This document shows, one piece after another, positions 1 to 8,226 of a DNA stretch of 51,899 nucleotides (positions are counted from its first letter, which is position 1; the number at the start of each line of letters is the position of its first letter). The notes beneath the pieces were generated by a model. It was not told the DNA's origin and did no database searches. It saw only the letters and a list, made by a program, of their open reading frames with translations. The stretch comes from Bacillota bacterium (GTDB lineage: Bacteria > Bacillota_I > Bacilli_A > RF39 > UBA660), in assembly GCA_023391185.1 (NCBI GenBank), contig JAEWBI010000042.1, positions 1 through 51,899 on the forward strand, in the 5' to 3' direction. The position numbers were made by a program, and so were the translations under genes.

Positions 1-242
1 AATGTGAATCCTTTTTTCAAATAAGACACCTCTTTTCAAGACGAATTTTTATAATATCTATTTTTTATAAATCAATCATTCTATAAGTAGTATGCCTATA
101 ATAGCGATAATTATTGAGTTTATCATATTTTTTAAAAGAGAATAATTAAAAATATAATATATAGATTACAATTATATTAATTATTTGTGTTTTTTATATT
201 TTGGAATGTGTTTTTAGTAAGAAAAAAAGAACTTAATCAAGT
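1..242. other. AT-rich non-coding stretch left of the insertion sequence
   Basis: I see no convincing coding frame, RNA gene or strong promoter here. The stretch ends where the left terminal repeat of the insertion sequence begins. It could be the remains of whatever the element landed in, but nothing in it matches the truncated transposase on the other side. Confidence 0.5.
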
Positions 243-274
243 TGAAATGATAAAGTAAATGTAGACAGAAAAAG
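243..274 (+). repeat. Left terminal inverted repeat of the IS
   Basis: It matches the reverse complement of 1554-1585 at 25 of 32 positions, with the best block at the inner GTAGACA and AAAAAG. It overlaps the first arm of a hairpin at 260-292. Confidence 0.75.
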
Positions 275-292
275 AACTGTCTACATTTTTTT
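260..292 (+). terminator. Terminator-like hairpin inside the left end of the IS
   Basis: A 9-bp perfect stem (TGTAGACAG / CTGTCTACA) with an 8-nt loop is followed by seven T residues, just before the orfA ribosome binding site. Many insertion sequences carry such a structure to block transcription entering from outside. That role is inferred here. Confidence 0.6.
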
Positions 293-319
293 GTTATACT
301 AAAATAAAGGAGAAAAAAT

Positions 320-694
320 ATGAATGAAAGAAAAAGAGAAAAGCCAAATAGATATTGGTCAAAAGAAGAAAAATTAAGAATAATAAATAAAATTATTAAA
401 GAACATCAAAGTTATATAGGAATATGCAAAGCTGAAAAAATTAGTAGTAGTCAATTGCATAAATGGATTCATCAATATCTAGATGGTGGAGTAAATAATT
501 TAGAAAATCAAAAAAAACCAGGAAACCCATTAATGAAATATTCTAAAAGACATCAACTCTCAGATGTAGAAAAAATCGAATATGAGAATATGAAACTTAG
601 AATTGAGATTGAACGATTAAAAAAAGGTTACCAAGTGAAAGGAGTTGGTCAAGAAAAGGAGTACATTTCTATAAACAAAAAGAGTATGAAATAA
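320..694 (+). CDS. IS3-family transposase OrfA
   Basis: This 124-residue protein is the DNA-binding half of an IS3/IS150-type transposase. The first ~60 residues look like the helix-turn-helix of IS150 OrfA, with the SSSQLHKWIHQY recognition-helix style segment at about 47-58. The C-terminal part is a charged leucine-spaced helix (about 86-106) of the kind used for dimerisation. The ATG is preceded by AAGGAG at 306-311. The frame overlaps orfB, which lies in the -1 frame and is open from 613. A run of seven A (619-625) in the overlap is a -1 slippery site, so the main product is probably an OrfAB fusion. OrfA alone usually acts as a regulator in this family. Confidence 0.85.
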   Translation: MNERKREKPNRYWSKEEKLRIINKIIKEHQSYIGICKAEKISSSQLHKWIHQYLDGGVNNLENQKKPGNPLMKYSKRHQLSDVEKIEYENMKLRIEIERLKKGYQVKGVGQEKEYISINKKSMK

Positions 695-1548
695 TTCTAG
701 AATTAAGTAAAAAATATAATATAAGTTCACTATGTTTTGAACTTCAAATAAATAGATCAAGTTATTATAAATGGTTGAAAAGAAGAAATATTCAACAACA
801 GTTCAAACTTAATAGATTAGAATTAGTAAATTTAGTAAATGCAATTCATCAAACAAAACCTTCTTATGGATATAGGAGAATTAACGCTGTTATAAGAAAT
901 AAGACAGGATGGCTTATTTCAAATAATTATGTTCATAAATGTTGTAAATATTTGAACATAAAATCAAAGGTAAGAAGATATAAATGGATTAAGCCCAAAG
1001 AAGAACATAATATTTATAAAAATTTAATTAATAATAATTGGATTACTACTCGTCCATTAGAAAAAGTAGTATCGGATATGACTTGTATTCCATTCAAAGG
1101 CAAAAATTATAATTTAGTTTTTTATTTAGACGTATTTAACAACGAAATCTTAACTTATAAACTATCATCAAAATATGGTGATTCAAAAATATATTATGAT
1201 GGGTTAGAAAGTTTACTTTTGAAAATAAAAGAAGAACAACCACTTAAAGAAGTTATTCTTCACACAGATCAAGGAACAGTATATTCCTCAAGGATGTTTG
1301 CAGACACCCATAAAGATTATAACATAATTAGGTCAATGTCTAGAAGTGGAACACCCACAGATAATCCAATTATTGAATCTATAAATGGTTGGATAAAAGA
1401 AGAAATGTTATGTGATTTTCAATATTATAAAGAGGATGATTTATTCGAATTTGTGGATAAATTTATAAATTATTTTAATCATGAAAGACCATCTTATAAA
1501 TTAAAATATAAAACCCCAATCCAGTATAAGACTGAATTGGGATTCTAA
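613..1548 (+). CDS. IS3-family transposase OrfB (made as OrfAB by -1 frameshift)
   Basis: This is the catalytic half of the transposase. An rve/DDE domain carries the triad: D in VSDMT, D in LHTDQG and E in DNPIIESINGWIK. The SYGYRRI segment upstream is typical of the HTH_21 region of IS3 OrfB. The frame is open from 613, with no ATG or GTG and only a poorly placed TTG at 775. An independent start is therefore unlikely. Slippage at 619-625 joins 102 codons of OrfA to 307 codons of OrfB, giving a fusion of about 409 residues, the usual IS150-group size. No internal stop or missing catalytic residue is visible, so the element may still be active. Confidence 0.85.
   Translation, partial: TIKKRLPSERSWSRKGVHFYKQKEYEIILELSKKYNISSLCFELQINRSSYYKWLKRRNIQQQFKLNRLELVNLVNAIHQTKPSYGYRRINAVIRNKTGWLISNNYVHKCCKYLNIKSKVRRYKWIKPKEEHNIYKNLINNNWITTRPLEKVVSDMTCIPFKGKNYNLVFYLDVFNNEILTYKLSSKYGDSKIYYDGLESLLLKIKEEQPLKEVILHTDQGTVYSSRMFADTHKDYNIIRSMSRSGTPTDNPIIESINGWIKEEMLCDFQYYKEDDLFEFVDKFINYFNHERPSYKLKYKTPIQYKTELGF
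619..625 (+). promoter_or_regulatory. Probable programmed -1 frameshift site of the IS transposase
   Basis: The heptamer A AAA AAA, in OrfA phase, lies where the OrfA and OrfB frames overlap (613-694). IS150-type elements use A AAA AAG at the equivalent place. An AAAGGAG at 637-643 region (GTGAAAGGAGTTGG) lies a short distance downstream rather than upstream, so any stimulatory element is unclear. Confidence 0.65.
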
Positions 1549-1553
1549 TATTT

Positions 1554-1585
1554 CTTTTTGTGTCTACTTTTTGTTGACTATTTCA
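1554..1585 (-). repeat. Right terminal inverted repeat of the IS
   Basis: It is the partner of the repeat at 243-274. It starts six bases after the transposase stop codon and ends ATTTCA, as expected for an IS3 element ending in CA. Confidence 0.75.
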
Positions 1586-2087
1586 CCATTTAGCAGTTTC
1601 TAATCAAATAAATAATAACTTTACATCTTACAAAAGATACAACAAATTATCAACAGATGTAAGTTATATAAATTGTACTGATGGACGACTATATCTATCA
1701 GCAGTTAAAGATCTCTTTAACAATGAAATTATATCATATTTCGTATCAAATAGAAATGATATGAATTTAATATTTGAATCTCTTAAAAACATCCCAAATC
1801 ATAATGGAATCATTCATTCTGATCAAGGGACAGTTTATTTATCTCCTGCATATAAAAAATATATGCAGGATAAAGGATATATTGTAAGCATGTCTAATAA
1901 AGGACATTGTTGGGAAAATAGCCCAATAGAAAATTGGTTTTCTCAATTAAAAGAAGAACATTTGAGGCCAATAGGACTAAAAACCAAAAATGAGACAAAA
2001 TTAGAAATAAAAAAATACATTGAATGGTATAACACTCAACGTATTCAAAAATCACTAGGATATCTCCCACCTAACAGATATTCTTAA
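1586..2087 (+). pseudogene. 5'-truncated IS3-family OrfB remnant (different element)
   Basis: The reading frame continues upstream of the first ATG (1761) to the IS boundary, without a start codon of its own. The segment is the catalytic domain of a second IS3-type transposase. It keeps all three DDE residues (D in LSTDVSY, D in IHSDQG, E in ENSPIENWF) and the closing WYNTQRIQKSLGYLPPNRY motif. The N-terminal HTH_21 part and orfA are missing. The sequence differs clearly from the intact neighbour, so this is not a duplicated piece of it. It ends 24 bp before TCTACTTGACAG (2104-2115 region), a string that resembles ends of related elements. It is most likely a dead remnant cut by the insertion of the intact IS. 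Confidence 0.8.
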
Positions 2088-2140
2088 GTTCTTTTTATTT
2101 AATATCTACTTGACAGGTACTACTATCGAAACTTACTTTT

Positions 2141-2416
2141 TTATTTGCAATTATTATCACTTGATTTTTCTTTTAAAAACTTTTCGAAACTTTTTAAACC
2201 ATATTCATTATTATAATAATTAGGGAACTCATTTAAATGAGCAAGAGCAATTTTCGCTGTTAGTATAGGGTCGTCATTAGTTACATTAGTTGCTTCGTTA
2301 ATTGAGCCATGCTCAAGTTCAATATTCATTCCTACAAGTAGTTCATGAATATTAAACTTATCAAAATTAATATCTAAAATGTTTGCGACGTCAATAGTGT
2401 CTTCTAGCTTATACAT
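2141..2416 (-). CDS. DUF5661-like small protein
   Basis: This is a 91-residue acidic cytoplasmic protein. The segment LEHGSINEATNVTNDDPILT, then KIALAHLNEFPNYY, matches what I know of the DUF5661 family, whose function is not established. There are no membrane segments. The start ATG is preceded on its own strand by GGTGAT four bases away. The gene is divergent from the small membrane protein at 2463, and the two share an AT-rich 46-bp intergenic region whose two GGTGAT sites face outward. Confidence 0.65.
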   Translation of the reverse strand: MYKLEDTIDVANILDINFDKFNIHELLVGMNIELEHGSINEATNVTNDDPILTAKIALAHLNEFPNYYNNEYGLKSFEKFLKEKSSDNNCK

Positions 2417-2462
2417 CTAATCACCATTATATTATATGATATAATGATTATAGGTGATGATT

Positions 2463-2636
2463 ATGAAATATTTTAATAAACTAAATATTTTTATATTAAT
2501 TATGTTTATTCTTTGTTATCTAGGAGTGATAGCATTAATATTAACAAATAATGTATTTGATATATTATCCATATGTTTAATTACCATTATTATATTCCTT
2601 ATAGTATCTATATTTTATAAAGAACAAAAGTCATAA
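2463..2636 (+). CDS. Small two-helix membrane protein
   Basis: The 57-residue protein has two hydrophobic segments (about residues 7-28 and 32-49) and a short basic tail. I chose the third in-frame start because AGGTGAT sits at the right distance upstream of it. GTG at 2454 and ATG at 2457 lie inside that ribosome binding site. I do not recognise a family. It is divergent from the DUF5661-like gene and is followed by a promoter for the next gene. Confidence 0.55.
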   Translation: MKYFNKLNIFILIMFILCYLGVIALILTNNVFDILSICLITIIIFLIVSIFYKEQKS

Positions 2637-2673
2637 AAAACTTAGTATTTAATATTGTTTTTGGTTCTTTTGC

Positions 2674-2702
2674 TTGACAAAAAAATAAAAAAATAATAAT
2701 AT
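2674..2702 (+). promoter_or_regulatory. SigA-type promoter for the 641-residue protein
   Basis: TTGACA (2674-2679), a 17-bp spacer and TAATAT (2697-2702) lie 22 bp upstream of the start at 2725. Confidence 0.65.
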
Positions 2703-2724
2703 AAATAAACAATGGGGGACAATC

Positions 2725-4650
2725 ATGATGAATGACGGTTTTAATGATATTTATTTTAGTTATTTAATTAATCTTTATACCAATTATAATGATATAACTG
2801 CGATTAATGAAATAAGAAGTTTAAAATTAAAGTATCCTAAATTCCCTTTTGAAAAATATGTGAAAGGGATTTTTGTAGATGAACATATCGCATACTATGG
2901 CATGGACTTTTTGCTTGCTACTTCAAAGTTTAAAGATGCAGAATTATATAATTATGGATTGAGGGGAAAAAGGGAAAAAGAAAAGGTAGAATTATTACTA
3001 ACGCTTGATAATTTGAAGCGCCTCAATAATGCATTTGCTATGACTGAAGAAATAAGTATAGATGATTTAAAAAAAATAAATAATCTTTTGAAAGAAACGG
3101 ATATTTCAGATTTTTTAAATCTATTAGTTACTAATGTTAACGGGTTATCTATAATAAAAAATATATTAAGTAAAAAACATGAATACTATAATATTATATT
3201 TTTAGCAAATCATTTTGAATTAAATGGTAGGCAAAATAGCATACTGGATTATGTATGTGATATAGAATTTTATTTCTTTATTAATATGATAGATGAAAAT
3301 TATTTAAATACTAATATGAGTGTAGAAAATTTAATTCAAAAGTATAAAAATTATTTGCGAATACCTAAATCATTTAGATTAGAAGAACTAGATGATAAGA
3401 GTATTCAAAAATTAAACTCAGCAATTTTTGCTAGTTCAATTATTTCCTTTGATATTAAGACAATAAATGATATAAATAATTTTTATGAAAATAGACATAA
3501 AAAAGTAAGTGAGATAATTGAAAATAGTGATTTAGACAATGTAATTAATACTATTGCAAGCGTGTACTATAACTGTGATTATAAAGATTTAGAAATGTAT
3601 ATAAAGGATGCAATAAATACTTTTAAAAAAACAAATTTTGATTATAGTGGTTTGAAAAAATATTTTCAAATCTTAGATATTAAAACAAAAGAAGATTCTT
3701 TAATTTTAATAAATAATATTAAGTATGAGAGTAATTTAATACTAACTATTCAAAATATACAAAAACAAGTAACCTCAAGTGATTTAATAAGTAAATTAAA
3801 TTCCTTTTGTATAAAAAGTAGTGCTGAGTATGTTTATATGAAAGGCGAACATTTTTTATCATTACTACATAAATTAAAAGGTTATGGAAGTTACGAGATG
3901 GCTACTAAGTTATATGATGATATTAGTCTATGGTTAGCTAACCCTGAAGCAAAAGAGTATATTTCTACAAGTTTATGTAATGAGACCTATTTTGGATTAG
4001 TTGATGGAAATGGATATGTTCTAGGCTTTAATAAAATACCTAATGGGTCGATTTTAGGTATGGGTACTGAAGACATATATATGTCTAGAAAAATAGCTAA
4101 AAACAATCTTAATAATAGTAAAAACAGATTTTTATTAGCTGAAGATCTAGTAGAAAATTCAAGAAAACTCTATAATGAAGTTTCCATAAAAAGAATGGTA
4201 AATGGAAAGCCTATAACTCCTGACTTTATTTTCACACAAGATAATTGTGGTTCGAAAGAAAAAGAAGTTGCCAGTTTTTTTAAAGTACCTATTTATATTC
4301 TAGATTCTGAGATATATGCAAGATTAATGATAGAAAAACAAAAACATTATTTAAGCAATAATGATTTTGCTAAATATATGCTTTCATTAAAGAAAATGTA
4401 TTTTAGTTTCTGTAACAATTATAATATATTATGCAAATATTTTAATTTATCTAATATGGAAAAAACTTTAGAAGAAATAGTTGAAGTTACTTTAAATGAT
4501 TTTAAAATAGATACTATAAAACTATATGAACTACTTGGTATGATTAAAGATTATCAAAATCTTATAGATACAAAAAGTTATTTAGAAGAAAGTTATGAGA
4601 CATTAGATACATCTGAACTTGAATATAAAGTTAAGAAAAGGATATGTTAA
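2725..4650 (+). CDS. Large protein of unknown function
   Basis: This 641-residue protein has no signal peptide and no clear membrane segments. I do not recognise a characterised family. The first ~380 residues are helix-rich, with runs of Asn, Lys and Ile. From about residue 430 there is a more conserved-looking alpha/beta part: NETYFGLVDGNGYVLGF, then a segment with ITPDFIFTQDN at about 490-500, and KVPIYILDSEIYARLMIEK at about 514-532. The PDxI followed by a xVPIYxxD strand recurs, as I recall, in hypothetical proteins of gut Bacillota, but no function is attached. The gene has its own strong promoter and a G-rich ribosome binding site (GGGGGA), and stands alone between the IS region and tRNA-Ala. 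It may be an accessory gene. Confidence 0.7.
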   Translation: MMNDGFNDIYFSYLINLYTNYNDITAINEIRSLKLKYPKFPFEKYVKGIFVDEHIAYYGMDFLLATSKFKDAELYNYGLRGKREKEKVELLLTLDNLKRLNNAFAMTEEISIDDLKKINNLLKETDISDFLNLLVTNVNGLSIIKNILSKKHEYYNIIFLANHFELNGRQNSILDYVCDIEFYFFINMIDENYLNTNMSVENLIQKYKNYLRIPKSFRLEELDDKSIQKLNSAIFASSIISFDIKTINDINNFYENRHKKVSEIIENSDLDNVINTIASVYYNCDYKDLEMYIKDAINTFKKTNFDYSGLKKYFQILDIKTKEDSLILINNIKYESNLILTIQNIQKQVTSSDLISKLNSFCIKSSAEYVYMKGEHFLSLLHKLKGYGSYEMATKLYDDISLWLANPEAKEYISTSLCNETYFGLVDGNGYVLGFNKIPNGSILGMGTEDIYMSRKIAKNNLNNSKNRFLLAEDLVENSRKLYNEVSIKRMVNGKPITPDFIFTQDNCGSKEKEVASFFKVPIYILDSEIYARLMIEKQKHYLSNNDFAKYMLSLKKMYFSFCNNYNILCKYFNLSNMEKTLEEIVEVTLNDFKIDTIKLYELLGMIKDYQNLIDTKSYLEESYETLDTSELEYKVKKRIC

Positions 4651-4682
4651 TATATCTTTTTCTAATTTTATTCAAAAATGTA

Positions 4683-4712
4683 TTGACAACATAAAAATGT
4701 AGATGTTATAAT
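4683..4712 (+). promoter_or_regulatory. Promoter of tRNA-Ala
   Basis: TTGACA (4683-4688), an 18-bp spacer and a perfect TATAAT (4707-4712) end 20 bp before the tRNA. Confidence 0.75.
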
Positions 4713-4732
4713 ACAAGAGCATTACTTGATTT

Positions 4733-4809
4733 GGGGAATTAGCTCAGCTGGCTAGAGCACCTGCCTTGCACGCAGGGGGTCAAGGGTTCGAATCCCTTAT
4801 TCTCCACCA
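4733..4809 (+). tRNA. tRNA-Ala, anticodon TGC
   Basis: A 77-nt cloverleaf includes the encoded CCA. The acceptor stem GGGGAAT pairs with ATTCTCC. The D arm is GCTC/GAGC. The anticodon stem CCTGC/GCAGG encloses the loop CTTGCAC, with anticodon TGC. The T arm is GGGTTCGAATCCC. The discriminator is A. It is a single transcription unit with its own promoter and a strong terminator at 4848. Confidence 0.95.
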
Positions 4810-4847
4810 AATTGGAAGTAAACTCGAAATATTCGAGTCTATATAGG

Positions 4848-4886
4848 AAATACTAACTAATTAATTTAGTTAGTATTTTTTTTTCT
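4848..4886 (+). terminator. Terminator of the tRNA-Ala unit
   Basis: A 13-bp perfect stem (4848-4860 with 4866-4878), a 5-nt loop and a following T-run. A smaller 7-bp hairpin (4822-4838) lies between the tRNA and this structure. Confidence 0.85.
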
Positions 4887-5120
4887 AAATATTAAGCATA
4901 TTTCGTATAAGATCACTAGTAAGTTAAAATAGAATAAAGGGAAGTGCATATTTTATTTGTTATATTATACTTTTATATGGTTTTAAAAGTTGTATATAAG
5001 CATAGTTATTATATAAAAACAAATTATTATTACGCTTTTAAAATTAATCATAGTTGATAATCCAATTGCTTTGTAATTAAAAATATTGTATACTTGTCTT
5101 AAATATTGGAGGAATAAATA
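4887..5120. other. AT-rich intergenic region, nothing recognised
   Basis: There is no coding frame or RNA gene here. The next gene's ribosome binding site (GGAGG) closes the region at 5109-5113. I could not pick out a confident promoter. Confidence 0.5.
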
Positions 5121-5573
5121 ATGAAGCTTAAACAAGAAGATAGAGAATTATTTCGAATTTTTTTCTGCCAAAAAAGAGAGTGGATAATGAATAATAGCTT
5201 AAACATCGCTGATAATTTAATTATATTAAAACAGGAATTCATTAAGTACATGGCGGATACGAAACAAAATGAGAATAATTCATTTATGATTTTTATTTTA
5301 ATGTTGGATCAGGAAATAATTGAAAGTAAAAAGCGATTATTAGAAAAAAAATATAACACAAAAAATAGAAATAAATTGAACTGGAGACCAGTATGCCCTC
5401 CATTAACTGATAACAAACAAATATTAAGTTGGATTAAAGAATCTAACATTTCTTATGAGGTTTCTAAAATAGATATGGATGAATTGGGTTACTCAATAAA
5501 GCAAAAGATTAAGCAAAATGAAAATGAAAGAATACTGAGTTGGGAAAATTCAAAAAATAAACTTGTTAAATAA
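5121..5573 (+). CDS. Hypothetical protein, 150 residues
   Basis: This is a soluble, charged protein without signal peptide or membrane segments, and I do not recognise a family. The N-terminal half is predicted mostly helical (EDRELFRIFFCQKREWIMNN). It is followed by an Asn/Lys-rich linker and a proline-containing segment (LNWRPVCPPLTDNKQILSWI at about 91-110). GGAGG lies 7 bp before the ATG. The gene stands alone in an AT-rich area next to a tRNA and close to IS remains, which fits an accessory gene. That it is a real gene is supported mainly by length and ribosome binding site. Confidence 0.5.
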   Translation: MKLKQEDRELFRIFFCQKREWIMNNSLNIADNLIILKQEFIKYMADTKQNENNSFMIFILMLDQEIIESKKRLLEKKYNTKNRNKLNWRPVCPPLTDNKQILSWIKESNISYEVSKIDMDELGYSIKQKIKQNENERILSWENSKNKLVK

Positions 5574-5714
5574 AAAAATTAATGATTTAAAAATCAATTA
5601 ATAGTTAATATTTTTGCAAAAAAAATTAATTAAAATACTAAAAAAATAATGTATTACTTCTTATTTCATACTTTTTATATTTTATGAATAGTATTAAACA
5701 TATAAGGAGGCAAT

Positions 5715-6539
5715 ATGGGATATTACATACCTGTTCAAAAAGATGTTAAGATATTTGTTGAAGATATAAATCCTACTTGTACTAAAACAATATTATTTAT
5801 TCATGGTTGGCCAGGCAATCATAAATTGTTTGAATATCAGTATAATATATTACCAAAATTAGGGTATAGATGTATTGGTATTGATTGTCGTGGTTTTGGT
5901 AAATCAGATAATCCAATTGATGGCTATGATTATAATACACTGGCCGATGATATCAAAGCAGTAATTGATACTTTAAGACTAGATAATATTATACTAGCTG
6001 GTCATTCTACTGGTGGGGCTATATGCGTTAGATATATGGCAAGACATAATGAATATAAAGTTTCAAAACTAGCTCTATTTGCTGCTGCAGCACCGAGCTT
6101 GATACAAAGATCATATTTTCCTTATGGATTACCTAAGGAAACAGTTACTAATATTATAAATACTTCATATAAAGATAGACCAAAAATGTTAAAAGATTTT
6201 GGTGGAATGATTTTTCATCGTTATGTTACTCCAGAGTTATCAGATTGGATTTTCAATCTTGGTTTAGAAGCATCCAGTTGGGGAACAATTGCAATTGCTA
6301 ATACATGGCTAGGTGAAGAACAGTTATTTGATGATCTAAAGAAAATAAATGTTCCAACTTTAATTCTACATAGTATCAAAGATAATGTTTGTCATTTTCC
6401 TTTAGCTATTGCACAAAATGAAGCAATAAAGAACTCTAAATTAGTAAAATTTGAGGATGCTGGTCATTTTCTTTTCTACGATGATCAAGAAAAATTCAAT
6501 AAAGAATTAATTGATTTTATAGAGGATAGACAGTTATAA
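5715..6539 (+). CDS. Alpha/beta hydrolase
   Basis: This 274-residue cytoplasmic alpha/beta-hydrolase-fold enzyme resembles haloperoxidase/esterase-type members. The visible landmarks are HGWPG (oxyanion-hole loop, about 30-34), the nucleophile elbow GHSTGG with Ser at about 98, an acidic residue in HSIKDNVC, and the histidine in DAGHFLFYD near 253. These complete a Ser-Asp-His triad. The protein ends as expected for the family. The substrate cannot be read from sequence. The ribosome binding site AAGGAGG is strong. The gene is monocistronic, with its own terminator at 6579. Confidence 0.85.
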   Translation: MGYYIPVQKDVKIFVEDINPTCTKTILFIHGWPGNHKLFEYQYNILPKLGYRCIGIDCRGFGKSDNPIDGYDYNTLADDIKAVIDTLRLDNIILAGHSTGGAICVRYMARHNEYKVSKLALFAAAAPSLIQRSYFPYGLPKETVTNIINTSYKDRPKMLKDFGGMIFHRYVTPELSDWIFNLGLEASSWGTIAIANTWLGEEQLFDDLKKINVPTLILHSIKDNVCHFPLAIAQNEAIKNSKLVKFEDAGHFLFYDDQEKFNKELIDFIEDRQL

Positions 6540-6578
6540 TTATGTTATTGTATGTAGTATTATATTTTATACCTTTTT

Positions 6579-6604
6579 AACTAACTTTAATGTTAGTTTT
6601 TTTG
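6579..6604 (+). terminator. Terminator after the alpha/beta hydrolase
   Basis: Stem AACTAAC/GTTAGTT (6579-6585 with 6592-6598), a 6-nt loop, then a T-run. Confidence 0.75.
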
Positions 6605-6798
6605 TCTTAGTTAGTATATTATGTATAATCATAATATTAATGTATAATTATAATAATGAAAGTTTTATGAAGGGATATTCTTGTGTAATAAAAAGTAGTT
6701 ATTTAAATTATAGAAAAATCTTACTTAATGCATTAAACAAAATCCATTTTAAAAAGTGACAATAAATTTACTAAAAAAGATAATTAAAGGAGATTAAT

Positions 6799-7233
6799 AT
6801 GATTAACAAAACAAAAAGTAATAATAGTTTTTTTGTTATTATGTTTATAATTATGGCGTTTATAATCACTTTAACAAGTGGTTGCGGTGCTAAAACAAAT
6901 GAGCAAGAACCAAATACTGAAAAACCAAATACGGTTACTAATGAAGATGTTGTAGGGGATAAACAAATAGATGTTTTTAAACTAACAAAAACATCATTAG
7001 TTTATGAAAATGGTAGTTCTACACTAATTACTTCAGTATATAATTCTTCTAGCGAAAAACAGTATATAAAATCATTTAATATAGAGCTAAAAGATGATTC
7101 TAATAAAGTTTTAACAACTTTAATTGGTTATATTGGAGAAGAGATTGCTGCAGGTGAAACTAGACAGATAACTAGTAGTACAGATTTAGATTTAACTAAT
7201 GCTTCAAAAATAGAATATACAATAAATAAGTAG
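6799..7233 (+). CDS. Lipoprotein with FxLYD-like domain
   Basis: The 144-residue protein starts with a lipoprotein signal peptide, a hydrophobic stretch at about 11-27 ending in the lipobox LTSGC. The Cys would be lipidated at about residue 29. An acidic, Pro/Asn/Thr-rich spacer leads to a ~90-residue beta-rich domain with STLITSVYNSSSEKQYIKSF and a GEEIAAGETRQI turn. This pattern is seen in FxLYD/DUF3426-like extracellular domains. It is expected on the outer face of the membrane, and its function is unknown. AAAGGAG precedes the ATG. The gene is monocistronic, with a hairpin terminator just after the stop. Confidence 0.7.
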   Translation: MINKTKSNNSFFVIMFIIMAFIITLTSGCGAKTNEQEPNTEKPNTVTNEDVVGDKQIDVFKLTKTSLVYENGSSTLITSVYNSSSEKQYIKSFNIELKDDSNKVLTTLIGYIGEEIAAGETRQITSSTDLDLTNASKIEYTINK

Positions 7234-7234
7234 T

Positions 7235-7264
7235 AAAAAGCTGTTTTAGTAAACAGTTTTTTAT
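7235..7264 (+). terminator. Terminator after the FxLYD-like lipoprotein
   Basis: Stem CTGTTT/AAACAG (7241-7246 with 7251-7256), extended by flanking A-T pairs, then T6. Confidence 0.7.
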
Positions 7265-7347
7265 TTAATATCTTTAAATATAGATATTAATTTTATAAGA
7301 GAACTCATAATAGTTGTTTTTTCTAATATTATTTTATAGGTGGTAAT

Positions 7348-7572
7348 ATGCTTGTAAGAATTTTTTTCTTTTTAACAGGTTTTGGACTAACAGTGATTGG
7401 TTTTGTTTATATAATAATATATTTAAATTTATTAACAATTGGGTATAATTTTAATGAATATGTTAACTTTATTATTAGACAACCTGAATGTCTATATGCA
7501 TTAGTAGGAATTATAATTATGCTTATTTGTATTTTCATACCAGGAGGAAAAAAAGATGAACTATATATATGA
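7348..7572 (+). CDS. Small two-helix membrane protein
   Basis: The 74-residue protein has hydrophobic segments at about 4-28 and 49-65 separated by a polar loop containing IGYNFNEYVNFII. I recall similar short proteins of unknown function in low-GC gut Firmicutes. AGGTGG precedes the ATG. Its 3' end overlaps the next gene by 17 bp (starts at 7556), so the two are probably translated together. Confidence 0.6.
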   Translation: MLVRIFFFLTGFGLTVIGFVYIIIYLNLLTIGYNFNEYVNFIIRQPECLYALVGIIIMLICIFIPGGKKDELYI

Positions 7573-8185
7573 TGTTTTACTTAATTTTAATAATGAATAT
7601 TATGAATTTTACGATTGGAATAATGATGATAAGTTAACACACATTAGAAAAATACCAATTTTTAAGGTGTCTGATGAAGTGCTTAAAAATATTATTTTTC
7701 ATGAAGTTATTATAGGCGAAGATTTAGTAAAAAGAATTAGAAATAAAACAGAAGTTTTTAGTAAAAATTATATTGATATTTTAGATTATGCTTGTTTACT
7801 TTGTAATGATAAAAAAGTTGTTGCGATAAAATGCAACGATAAAGGAAGAATAATTGGTAAAAGTGATTTATTAATTGATGAACATAATGAAATAATTGCG
7901 GTACTTGATAGATACGAAGATTATAATCTTGATTTTAAAATCGTTAACACAAATGAAGTTATTAATTTTAGAACTAGAAAAGAAATTAAAATGCAAAGAT
8001 ATATTTTAAAGGAGATAGATAAACAACCAACAAGCAAACTTGAGTACTTACTTTATGAATGTAATAATGAAACTTGTGGTAATAGAGATGCGATAATTAG
8101 AAAAATAAAAAGTAATTTAAATAGTGAATATATAACAGAAATTTACGATTTCTTTAAAATGGCCGCCAATCAAAAAAGAGTATAA
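7556..8185 (+). CDS. DUF3603/YjbA-like protein of unknown function
   Basis: The 209-residue cytoplasmic protein begins NYIYDVLLNFNNEYYEFYDW and continues with a KIPIFKV strand. About 90-135 it has a segment where a small molecule or fixed identity seems stated (VVAIKCNDKGRIIGKSDLLI). This arrangement resembles Bacillus YjbA (DUF3603), whose function is not known. I base that on the pattern, not on an alignment. The start overlaps the preceding small membrane protein, and AGGAGG at 7543-7548 serves it. The two form an operon, and the lipoprotein at 8227 follows only 41 bp later with its own ribosome binding site. Confidence 0.6.
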   Translation: MNYIYDVLLNFNNEYYEFYDWNNDDKLTHIRKIPIFKVSDEVLKNIIFHEVIIGEDLVKRIRNKTEVFSKNYIDILDYACLLCNDKKVVAIKCNDKGRIIGKSDLLIDEHNEIIAVLDRYEDYNLDFKIVNTNEVINFRTRKEIKMQRYILKEIDKQPTSKLEYLLYECNNETCGNRDAIIRKIKSNLNSEYITEIYDFFKMAANQKRV

Positions 8186-8226
8186 TTTTTATAATTGTAA
8201 TCAAAATATAGATAGGGAGGATAAAA

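Larger units (their letters stand above)
243..1585 (+). mobile_element. IS3-family (IS150-like) insertion sequence, apparently intact
   Basis: The element is about 1,343 bp and is bounded by imperfect terminal inverted repeats. Reading inward from both ends, 25 of 32 positions match (243-274 against the reverse complement of 1554-1585), and both ends begin TGAAAT. Inside are an orfA and an overlapping orfB in the -1 frame, the standard IS3 layout. I see no target-site duplication: the 3-4 bases before 243 and after 1585 differ. The right side abuts a fragment of another IS3-type transposase, so the element may have inserted into an older element, with later deletion of the other half. The boundaries come from the repeat alignment and could be off by a few bases. 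Confidence 0.85.

Noticed and set aside
222..234. AAAAAGAACTTAA left of the IS as the matching inverted repeat of the second, truncated element (2085-2098)
   Set aside because: The match is internal and AT-rich; the sequence further out does not match CTACTTGACAGG, so I treat it as chance.
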